Positions 58,034 through 64,000 of a stretch of DNA of 64,000 nucleotides are shown one piece after another (positions within the stretch are counted from its first letter, which is position 1; each line of letters begins with the position of its first letter). Source of the stretch: Haloarcula vallismortis ATCC 29715 (lineage in GTDB: Archaea; Halobacteriota; Halobacteria; Halobacteriales; Haloarculaceae); contig NZ_AOLQ01000004.1 in assembly GCF_000337775.1 (NCBI RefSeq), forward strand, positions 221,035 to 285,034, in the 5' to 3' direction. The position numbers were made by a program, and so were the translations under genes. The notes under the pieces were generated by a model. It ran no database searches and was not told the origin of the DNA. It saw only the letters and a program-made list of their open reading frames with translations.

Positions 58034-58315
58034 ATCGAAATAACAAGACCAGAACCAGACGCACATCTCTGCCCCAAATGCCGCAACAACTCAATCGAAT
58101 ACATCCCAGGCAATATGCAGGTCTACAGCTGCACCGAATGCAGCTACTACACCGAAGACAAAGACCGTCTCCTACCCGCCTGGACACCAGACACACTCAC
58201 AGACCTGATCGACAAGATAGAAGAGGAGAACACGTCAGTCCAGCCTCAAATGGACGAACAAGACGCAGCAGAAGCCTGGTACCAGCTCAAGGAGGTGCTC
58301 CAACCATCGGACTAA
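58034..58315 (+). CDS. Zinc-ribbon protein with an ATC start
   Basis: 93 residues. The zinc ribbon is HLCPKCRNN...YSCTECSYY. The only 5' ATG (58115) lies between the two CxxC pairs and would lose half of the metal site. ATC at 58034 is seven bases after GAGGTGA and gives a complete ribbon starting EITRPEPDA. The C-terminal helix contains DQDAAEAWYQLKEVL. It overlaps the next gene by ten bases. Confidence 0.68.
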   Translation: MEITRPEPDAHLCPKCRNNSIEYIPGNMQVYSCTECSYYTEDKDRLLPAWTPDTLTDLIDKIEEENTSVQPQMDEQDAAEAWYQLKEVLQPSD

Positions 58316-58896
58316 AAACCAGCACCACCAGAAGCCAACAACCACAACCAGAAACCGAGTCCAGCACCTCCCAGAACACTATAGAAGACTACACGCTGGA
58401 ACAACTCGCCCAAAAACTCCGCAACCAAACCCAACTGACAGCTGAGGAAATCAGAGACCAAGTCAACAACAAACACGAAGAATACCACCCCCTGATCTCC
58501 AAGAAATCCGCACTCATCCTCGTAGCACGACAACACAACCTGAACCTCGAGGATCTCATCGGAGAAGAACCAGGACCACCAGAACTCACAGTCAACAACC
58601 TCGTAGAGGATATGAACGACGTCGAGCTGGTTGCTACAGTCACCAAGATCTACAGCACCAACCACTACGACGGAGGAAAAGTCCGAAACCTCACCGTAGA
58701 AGACGAAACCGGGAAAACCCGGGTCACACTCTGGGACGAAGACACGGAACTGGCCGACCACATCTACCGAAACGACAAGATCAAGATCACCGGCGGATAC
58801 ACCAAAGAGTCTGACTACAGTCCTAACGGCGTGGAGATACACCTCGGTGATGACGCCGGTTTGGAGCTGTACGAGAAGGAAGAACAGCTGAAATAG
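58306..58896 (+). CDS. RPA-like OB-fold single-strand DNA-binding protein, ATC start
   Basis: 196 residues. A Thr/Gln-rich tail, a helical part (AEEIRDQVNNKHEEYHPLIS) and an OB fold from about 105 (VELVATVTKIYSTNHYDGGK, VRNLTVEDETGKTRVTLWDE) as in archaeal RPA. ATC at 58306 lies eight bases after GGAGGTG. Starts the replication module together with primase and helicase downstream. It binds single-stranded DNA by family. Confidence 0.75.
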   Translation: MGLKTSTTRSQQPQPETESSTSQNTIEDYTLEQLAQKLRNQTQLTAEEIRDQVNNKHEEYHPLISKKSALILVARQHNLNLEDLIGEEPGPPELTVNNLVEDMNDVELVATVTKIYSTNHYDGGKVRNLTVEDETGKTRVTLWDEDTELADHIYRNDKIKITGGYTKESDYSPNGVEIHLGDDAGLELYEKEEQLK

Positions 58897-58948
58897 GGCG
58901 TGTTGTTACTCCGGTTCTACGACTATAATAAGAGGTACACCCTTTACT

Positions 58949-58965
58949 ATTTAAATAAAAGTTAC
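58949..58965 (+). promoter_or_regulatory. Promoter with AAGTTAC element
   Basis: TATTTAAATA (58949-58958) followed by AAGTTAC (58959-58965), in front of the AbrB-like gene and the replication module. Confidence 0.5.
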
Positions 58966-58988
58966 ACATAAGTTCCATAGAGGTGATA

Positions 58989-59231
58989 CAAATTCCACAA
59001 GATCACGGCAAAGTCAAACTGAAAACAACAGCAAGAAAACAAGGAGGATCACTCGTAACAACAATCCCGCCAGAAATAGCAGAACACGACGACATCGAAG
59101 AAGGAGACGAACTCAGCTGGCAATCAGAGTTCTCAGAGGACCTGGAGGAAGAAGAAGGACGAGGAGAATACGAATCACTCTGGAACCAAACCAAACAGGA
59201 CGAAGCCGAAACAGAAGAAGACGAAGGGTGA
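58989..59231 (+). CDS. AbrB/SpoVT-like regulator with an ATT start
   Basis: 80 residues. VKLKTTARKQGGSLVTTIPP and AEHDDIEEGDEL form the swapped-hairpin AbrB fold, followed by an acidic tail. GTG at 58983 is inside the ribosome site GAGGTGAT, so ATT at 58989, five bases after GGTGA, is the more likely start. Likely a repressor of its own promoter, a candidate for binding AAGTTAC. Confidence 0.72.
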   Translation, partial: QIPQDHGKVKLKTTARKQGGSLVTTIPPEIAEHDDIEEGDELSWQSEFSEDLEEEEGRGEYESLWNQTKQDEAETEEDEG

Positions 59232-59238
59232 CTTCTCC

Positions 59239-59862
59239 TTGACACCAGAATCAATCACCATCAAAACAAACAGACTCAGCGAAAACCCTGAAGAAAACAA
59301 CGGAATCCTACGAAACCGAGAGTTCGAAAAGGAAGAAGACCTCAAGAAACACCTCGCAAAATGGCTTAAAGACAGACGCTTGCAACGCGCAGGAGCAAAA
59401 GCCGAAACAGACGAGACAGAAGACTGGGATAAGAAAGAAATAGCAGCCATAACCGAAGTAGAAACCGAGTTCGACACCGGGAACGGATTCGGAGACATAG
59501 CAATCCACCACGACGGCCTAAACCTCTCCTACAACCACGTCCTGGCAAACCCGTTGATCATCGAACTCAAAAACAAGCAACCATTCAAAGAAGCAGTCAG
59601 CCAAGCAGTCCGATACAAACAAGACTCACAGAAAAAATACCGGGAAGAAGACGGCCTCAAATACCTGCAAACAGCCGTAGCAACCTCACAAAGCCTGTCA
59701 ACAGGTGAAATAGCTTCCAGACCAGACACCGACAGTATCCTCCCCGTCAACTCAGAGGCCAAAAGAATATTCTGGAAACTCGGGATCGGCGTAATGCAGT
59801 CCACACAGACATTCAACATAGTACTCTCATTCAACGAGCAGGACAAGGTGGTGATCAAGTGA
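59239..59862 (+). CDS. PD-(D/E)XK nuclease-like protein of the replication module
   Basis: 207 residues. GNGFGDIAIHHDGLN (Asp) and NPLIIELKNKQPFKEAVSQA (Glu-x-Lys plus helix) form a PD-(D/E)XK core; AVRYKQDSQKKY follows. TTG start seven bases after GGTGA. A processing nuclease for replication or recombination is the likely role. Coupled to the primase gene. Confidence 0.68.
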   Translation: MTPESITIKTNRLSENPEENNGILRNREFEKEEDLKKHLAKWLKDRRLQRAGAKAETDETEDWDKKEIAAITEVETEFDTGNGFGDIAIHHDGLNLSYNHVLANPLIIELKNKQPFKEAVSQAVRYKQDSQKKYREEDGLKYLQTAVATSQSLSTGEIASRPDTDSILPVNSEAKRIFWKLGIGVMQSTQTFNIVLSFNEQDKVVIK

Positions 59863-60998
59863 ATGAGCCGAAAATAGGCGAGTTCGAGAAATTCATTGAT
59901 CTCCTGATGGACGCAGAAACAGCGCCAGAAGGATACTCACCTTGGCTAATCCCCTGCAAACCAGAAGGAAAAGCACCTGACACCACAATAAGCTGGAAAG
60001 CCCCTCAAAGCAGGTTAACCCCGGCAGAAGCCAAGAAACGACTGAAGAACCAGTGGGGAAACGTCGGGATCGCCGGAAAACCCGACGACCGGCTGATCCT
60101 ACTCGACATCGACGACCCCAGCATCGAAGACGAACTCAAACCCACGCTGAAAATCCGGAGCCGGTCAAGATCAGGAACCCACGCCATCTACTGGGCAGAC
60201 CCCGAAGACGAAGCACTTCCAGCAAACATACCCACCGAAAAAGGAGAACTCCGTAGCTCAGACCAGTACGTCGTCGCACCAGGAAGCTACGTACCATGCA
60301 CCGAAGAAGAACTTGAGGAGAAAGTCGAAGAAGGAGAAATCACGGAAGAACAGAAAGAAGAGATACTCGAAGACCCCGACCGCGGATACTACACCATAGA
60401 CAAACCACGGAAAATAGCTCCTGTCACACTGGAAGAACTACCTGACATATTCGAAAAGCAGTACCGGAAATCACAGGACACCAAAGAAAACGACAGAGAA
60501 GACTACACGCCAGAACAGATCAGCAGCGGAGGAGACCACTCCGCACTCTACGACCTCGAAATCACAGATCTAACATCACGAGGACTAACCGACAGAGACC
60601 CTCACCCAATCCACAACTCCACAACCGGAGCCAACTGGAGCATCAGCCAAGGAGTCGGACACTGCTGGCGTCACACAGTCTCACTCAACGCACTGCAATT
60701 CCTCTGCGTCGAAGCAGGACTCTTCACCTGCCTCGAAGCAGGAACACCTCACACCGGAAGCAGCGCCGGACCATCCGAAGTCAAAGGCAACGACGAAGCA
60801 ATCTGGGTAGCCTGGAAACACGCCAAAGAAAACGGATACATCCCAGAAGACGACCCGGTCCCGGTCAGAGCAATGTGGCACATCGCCAGGAAACACGAAA
60901 TAGGAGACCCAGAAAACCATCCACCAGAAGGAGAATCCAAGAAACTGCCGCTCAAAACCTACAAAGAAGTACTCGAACTAATCGAGGAGAAATACTGA
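59859..60998 (+). CDS. PrimPol-type primase
   Basis: 379 residues. The N-terminal domain is a bifunctional primase-polymerase: VGIAGKPDDRLILLDIDDPS gives the DxD at residues 83-85 and SRSRSGTHAIYW the SGxH strand. A middle insert is acidic. The C-terminal third holds VSLNALQFLCVEAGLF and helical segments with a PriCT-like ending (PVRAMWHIARKHEIGDPENH). Immediately followed by the helicase gene; together they would start and extend element replication. Confidence 0.82.
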   Translation: MNEPKIGEFEKFIDLLMDAETAPEGYSPWLIPCKPEGKAPDTTISWKAPQSRLTPAEAKKRLKNQWGNVGIAGKPDDRLILLDIDDPSIEDELKPTLKIRSRSRSGTHAIYWADPEDEALPANIPTEKGELRSSDQYVVAPGSYVPCTEEELEEKVEEGEITEEQKEEILEDPDRGYYTIDKPRKIAPVTLEELPDIFEKQYRKSQDTKENDREDYTPEQISSGGDHSALYDLEITDLTSRGLTDRDPHPIHNSTTGANWSISQGVGHCWRHTVSLNALQFLCVEAGLFTCLEAGTPHTGSSAGPSEVKGNDEAIWVAWKHAKENGYIPEDDPVPVRAMWHIARKHEIGDPENHPPEGESKKLPLKTYKEVLELIEEKY

Positions 60999-62726
60999 AT
61001 GGAAACAGGCCGAGAAAAACCATCAGGACCTGCACGGTATTTTGAACAGGTCCAAGGCCAGCGAAAATTCCGTCCAAACTACCTCGCCAACGAAATAGAA
61101 GAACAATACGAGTTCGTCTACGTCGAGGAAACAGAGAAATTCTACGTCTACCTCGAAAACTACTGGCAGGACAAAGCTGAACGAATCATCAGAGAAGAAT
61201 GTAACGACCGCCTCGTCAAAGAATTTGAACCAGCACGTGCCTCACGCGTCGTCGACACCATCAAAACCCGGTCATACATCTCTAAACACAAGAAAGACTT
61301 CCAACCATGCAAATACAAAATCCCATTCCTCAACGGCGCTTACAACCTTGAAACCGGAGAACTCGAAGAACACAGCCCCGACGACCGATTTACCCACATC
61401 ATACCTTGGACTTACGATCCAGAGGCAGAATGCCCACGTATCAAGCAGTTCCTCGAAGAAGTAGTAGAAAACGAGGTAGACAAGGAGAAAATCCTTGAAA
61501 CAATCGGATACAGCCTGTTAGCCGACTACCCATACGCACACGCACTCATACTGTACGGATCCGGGCGAAACGGGAAATCAGTCCTACTCAAGCTGTGGAA
61601 AAAAGTACTGTCTGAAAACAACTACAAAGAAGAACAGCTTCAGCAACTCGAATCCGGGCGCTTCGCAACACAAAGCCTGTACCGGAAACTGGCAGTATTC
61701 AACGACGACCTGCCGAACACAAAACTCGAAACCGGATCCACACTGAAATCACTGACCGGAGGCAACGAAGTACGAGCTGAAATCAAAGGCGGAGAACACT
61801 TCGAGTTCAAAAACTTCGCCACACCGGTATTCGCCTGCAACGAAATACCTGAAAGCAACGACTCCACCGACGGATTCTACCGGCGCTGGGAGATCATCAA
61901 CTTCCCGTACAAGTTCGTGGAGAACCCGGTTAAGGAGAACCACAAGCAGCAGAAAAGCAAAAAAGAACTGATGGAGGAACTGACGCAGGACTCAGAAATC
62001 ATGGGGCTTCTCAACGAAGCAGTTTCGCGGTTGGAGAAGATGAAAGAACAGGGAGGGTTCACCTACAAGACCGATGCCGAAGCCACCAGGACACTCTGGA
62101 AAAGCTACAGTAATCCTCTCGACCAGTTCATCGAGATCTGCCTCGAACAGGGAATGACTCAGCAGGACGTCCGGGAACTCGAGGAAGACCCGCACCAGAA
62201 CAATATCAGTGACTACCAGTACGATTTCATCGCTAAAGACGACCTGGTGTTCCTCATCAACAAGTACTGCGAGCACTTCAGCTCCAAAGCACCGTCGAAA
62301 ACCAAGATAACTCGGAAGCTGAAGAATGACTCGCCGTACTACGTCCAGGAAGGACGTACCAGGCAGATGGGGGAAGATGACGACCGGACTCGTGTTTACA
62401 AGTTCATCCAGTTTTCGGATGAGTTCAGAGATTTCGTCTTCGATGACAACCCCCGTCCTGACTGTCCTTACTTTTTCGAGAATCTACGCGTGTGTGCGCG
62501 CGACGTGTTACGAAACTACGAAAATACTCAGGACACTAAGGACACTTTGAATCTCGGCCACCGTATCAAGGACTACATTGATGAGCACGAAGACACCTTG
62601 GTAGAGGAACAGGATATCATCGACAACCTGGATGTGGATCAGGGCAAAGTGGACAAGAAAATCAGCGAGTTGATTCACGACGGCGAGCTTTACCGTCCGA
62701 AACCTGGTGTAGTCCAGACGATCTAA
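60999..62726 (+). CDS. D5-like SF3 replicative helicase
   Basis: 575 residues. A D5_N-like region at about 100-170 (PFLNGAYNLETGELEEHSPD) precedes the SF3 ATPase: Walker A GSGRNGKS at 187-194, Walker B LAVFNDDLP near 236, and VFACNEIPES as motif C with the sensor Asn. The C-terminus has a winged-helix-like region. Forms a ring helicase with the PrimPol protein, as in many viruses and plasmids. One base after the primase stop. Confidence 0.9.
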   Translation: METGREKPSGPARYFEQVQGQRKFRPNYLANEIEEQYEFVYVEETEKFYVYLENYWQDKAERIIREECNDRLVKEFEPARASRVVDTIKTRSYISKHKKDFQPCKYKIPFLNGAYNLETGELEEHSPDDRFTHIIPWTYDPEAECPRIKQFLEEVVENEVDKEKILETIGYSLLADYPYAHALILYGSGRNGKSVLLKLWKKVLSENNYKEEQLQQLESGRFATQSLYRKLAVFNDDLPNTKLETGSTLKSLTGGNEVRAEIKGGEHFEFKNFATPVFACNEIPESNDSTDGFYRRWEIINFPYKFVENPVKENHKQQKSKKELMEELTQDSEIMGLLNEAVSRLEKMKEQGGFTYKTDAEATRTLWKSYSNPLDQFIEICLEQGMTQQDVRELEEDPHQNNISDYQYDFIAKDDLVFLINKYCEHFSSKAPSKTKITRKLKNDSPYYVQEGRTRQMGEDDDRTRVYKFIQFSDEFRDFVFDDNPRPDCPYFFENLRVCARDVLRNYENTQDTKDTLNLGHRIKDYIDEHEDTLVEEQDIIDNLDVDQGKVDKKISELIHDGELYRPKPGVVQTI

Positions 62727-62740
62727 TGAGGTGACTGGTG

Positions 62741-62965
62741 GTGACGTATTATAATCCGGAGTGTTCGGCGTGTGGTAGGAAGTTGAAGGATGATGAGGAG
62801 TTTAGAGTTGATTATTTTGTGAATATTGGCCGGACGCTTTGCCAGAATCCGTCGTATCGGAAAGGGGAGTCTGATGATCCTGGTTGTATGGATAGGATCT
62901 GGGAGGCTGCTCGGGAGTGGATTGAGTCTCAGGGTCAGCAGGAGCTGGGTGAGTTTCTTGGTTAG
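62741..62965 (+). CDS. Small zinc-finger protein
   Basis: 74 residues. CSACGRKL near residue 8, then a CQNP and GCMDR pair that could complete a zinc site. The codon choice changes here to T/G-rich forms, as also at 51.2 kb. GTG start; a second GTG precedes it directly. Confidence 0.55.
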   Translation: MTYYNPECSACGRKLKDDEEFRVDYFVNIGRTLCQNPSYRKGESDDPGCMDRIWEAAREWIESQGQQELGEFLG

Positions 62966-63095
62966 TGTTGAGAGGTGTTGTTGGGGGTTTCTGGCGGCGT
63001 TGGTCGCCTCCTTTTTTGTCTTCTTTTTTCGGGTGTTGGAGTCTGTGTTGCGTTTTGTTTTCAGCGTGCTGCAGTGGCTGGGGTCGAGGCGTTGA
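62949..63095 (+). CDS. Possible membrane miniprotein of 48 residues
   Basis: VSFLVSVERCCWGFLAALVA onward: one or two hydrophobic helices and a basic end (LQWLGSRR). No clear ribosome site. Overlaps the preceding gene. Kept at low confidence because composition in this U-rich stretch mimics membrane helices. Confidence 0.35.
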   Translation: MSFLVSVERCCWGFLAALVASFFVFFFRVLESVLRFVFSVLQWLGSRR

Positions 63096-63141
63096 CCGGG
63101 TGCTGTGTTAGTTTTAAAAATAACAGTGAGAAGTTTGATAT

Positions 63142-63438
63142 ATGGCTGAGTACCAGAGTGGATTTGATCTTCCTCAGACCCGTACATTTAATGGAGATAA
63201 GTATGTCTTCGAGCAGACGGCTGAGGATAGGAGTTTCTTGAAATCTCTTGCAAAGGACTATGTGAATGATATGGATGCTCCTGAGCATGATGTGATTGGT
63301 CCTGGAACTGCCTCGCGGTATGAGAGCTATCGGATTGTAGAGTATGAGACTGAGAGGGATGGCAAGCTGTATGCTCTGTATCTGAAGCCGAATGATGATG
63401 TGATTTCCCATCGTGAACGGCATAGCTGGCTGGGTTGA
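63142..63438 (+). CDS. Hypothetical protein
   Basis: 98 residues, MAEYQSGFDLPQTRTFNGDK onward; helices in the middle and a beta C-terminus (KLYALYLKPNDDVISHRERH). TATA-like TTTTAAAAATAA lies 26 bases upstream, so leaderless. No family recognised. Confidence 0.6.
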   Translation: MAEYQSGFDLPQTRTFNGDKYVFEQTAEDRSFLKSLAKDYVNDMDAPEHDVIGPGTASRYESYRIVEYETERDGKLYALYLKPNDDVISHRERHSWLG

Positions 63439-63444
63439 GTTGAA

Positions 63445-63645
63445 ATGAGGAAGACAAATATTCAGGTTGGGGATAAGATAGAAGATAAGTTAACAGGTGA
63501 TATATATGAGATTATTGATAAAGAAGAGAAAGAGAGTTTCATGTCTAAAGGAACAAAGACCTACTTTACAGTAAAGATAAACGGTAGGAGAGAAAAAGAG
63601 AGAATGGCTGACTTTTTCAAGAAAGACAGATATCTTCGAAAATGA
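63445..63645 (+). CDS. Small beta protein
   Basis: 66 residues starting MRKTNIQVGDKIEDKLTGDI; an SH3-like barrel pattern (YEIIDKEEKESF, TYFTVKINGRRE) with a basic end. Low GC even for the element. Function unknown. Confidence 0.55.
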   Translation: MRKTNIQVGDKIEDKLTGDIYEIIDKEEKESFMSKGTKTYFTVKINGRREKERMADFFKKDRYLRK

Positions 63646-63671
63646 ACGTGTACTATATTTCTGAGCTGTAC

Positions 63672-63712
63672 CTATAAAAATCAGGGTTCACCAATTGTTG
63701 GTTAGGTGAACC
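63672..63712 (+). promoter_or_regulatory. Promoter with nested palindromes
   Basis: TATAAAAA at 63673 is followed by GGTTCACC (63685-63692) and its inverse GGTGAACC (63705-63712), enclosing ACCAA-TTG-TTGGT. It overlaps the start of the last gene and is a likely operator. Confidence 0.5.
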
Positions 63713-64000
63713 AATTTATCGGAACTGGTCCATACAAGCAGGACGGAGCCGGAAACATCTGGCCTCCAGGCAAAAACAGCGACAACTACCCTGAAAACTT
63801 CGTAGAAAACCTTCGAGAGTACGTAGAACAAGACCACATCGAGGAACCGTTCCTTGGCAGCTGGGACGTCGGCAGCTTCGAGACGGACGAGATCTACGTC
63901 GACGAAGACCACAGTACCGGCAAGAAGTATTTGGAGATAGCTGGTCAGGTTGACGGCGCTGTAAGCGTCGTTCTCAAGATCCCGGTTGTGAACAATTCCA
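63706..64000 (+). CDS. Hypothetical protein, continues past the window
   Basis: At least 98 residues from GTG: MNQFIGTGPYKQDGAGNIWP onward, acidic, no stop before the end. The GTG lies in the right arm of the operator palindrome, close to the expected transcription start. ATC at 63718, eight bases after GGTGA, is an alternative start in the same frame. Confidence 0.6.
   Translation, partial: MNQFIGTGPYKQDGAGNIWPPGKNSDNYPENFVENLREYVEQDHIEEPFLGSWDVGSFETDEIYVDEDHSTGKKYLEIAGQVDGAVSVVLKIPVVNNS

Noticed and set aside
58078..58305. In-frame upstream extension of the OB-fold gene from ATG 58078
   Set aside because: That part overlaps the zinc-ribbon gene in another frame and reads as Gln/Arg/His-rich shadow; the ribosome site points to ATC 58306.
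19841..58306. Sequencing errors as the cause of missing start codons
   Set aside because: Errors would have to hit the first base set of more than a dozen genes at the exact spacing from the ribosome site, always giving a near-cognate codon, with no frame damage.
17236..64000. Viral structural genes (major capsid, portal, large terminase, tail)
   Set aside because: No protein here has recognisable motifs of these; the ATPases look like HerA/TraD pumps rather than terminases. They may lie beyond the window.

Overview
The window is archaeal, from a halophilic archaeon (class Halobacteria). The first 16.9 kb is GC-rich and carries acidic proteins with short or absent leaders. Its genes are typical of haloarchaea: a Brp/Blh carotene dioxygenase, a phytoene desaturase, an HTH_10 regulator, a CosT/CosB-like transducer and binding-protein pair, and a TAT lipoprotein. 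From about 17.0 kb to the end of the window the base composition drops and the gene style changes: small tightly packed genes, stop/start overlaps, strong GGAGGTGA ribosome sites, and a tyrosine recombinase at the edge. This second part looks like a large integrated mobile element (provirus or integrative plasmid) whose far end lies outside the window. No capsid, portal or terminase gene is recognisable, so virus or plasmid cannot be decided here.

Layout. 0.5-16.9 kb: host genes (endonuclease III, MFS permease, aldo/keto reductase, DsbB, hypoxanthine/adenine PRTase, CrtI, Brp/Blh, Eis-like acetyltransferase, CNNM/CorC-type membrane protein, oleate hydratase, HTH_10 regulator, CosT/CosB-like pair). 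17.2-21.2 kb: recombinase with accessory DNA-binding protein, phosphoesterase and small zinc ribbons. 21.6-28.5 kb: DNA modification and restriction island with three PD-(D/E)XK nucleases, two C5-methyltransferase-family proteins, a Mig/MutY-type T:G mismatch glycosylase, a PUA/EVE-like protein and two small HTH regulators. 28.5-32.7 kb: minus-strand operon of nine mostly unknown genes, one resembling the C-terminal half of PCNA. 32.8-36.7 kb: an array of 28 tRNA genes covering all 20 amino acids, with an RNase P RNA gene and at least one more structured RNA embedded in it. 36.3-46 kb: unknown genes, an ArsR-type regulator, a secreted/anchored protein, a DUF932-like protein and a TraD/VirB4-like ATPase. 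46-51 kb: minus-strand operon with a HerA-type ATPase and a transglutaminase-like protein. 51-64 kb: plus-strand cascade of small genes ending in a replication module (RPA-like OB protein, AbrB-like protein, PD-(D/E)XK nuclease, PrimPol primase, SF3 helicase).

Two things stand out. First, the element brings a near self-sufficient tRNA supply: tRNAs for every amino acid plus RNase P RNA to process them. Second, at least a dozen of its genes have no ATG, GTG or TTG where the ribosome site demands a start. Instead ATC, ATT, ATA or CTG sits 5-8 nt after the GGTGA core, and downstream canonical starts would cut away zinc-ribbon halves or up to 208 codons. The element may therefore use near-cognate initiation systematically in translationally coupled genes. 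The same array carries an initiator-like CAU tRNA and an odd UAU tRNA with C33.

All calls come from reading the sequence; family names rest on visible motifs, not on searches.
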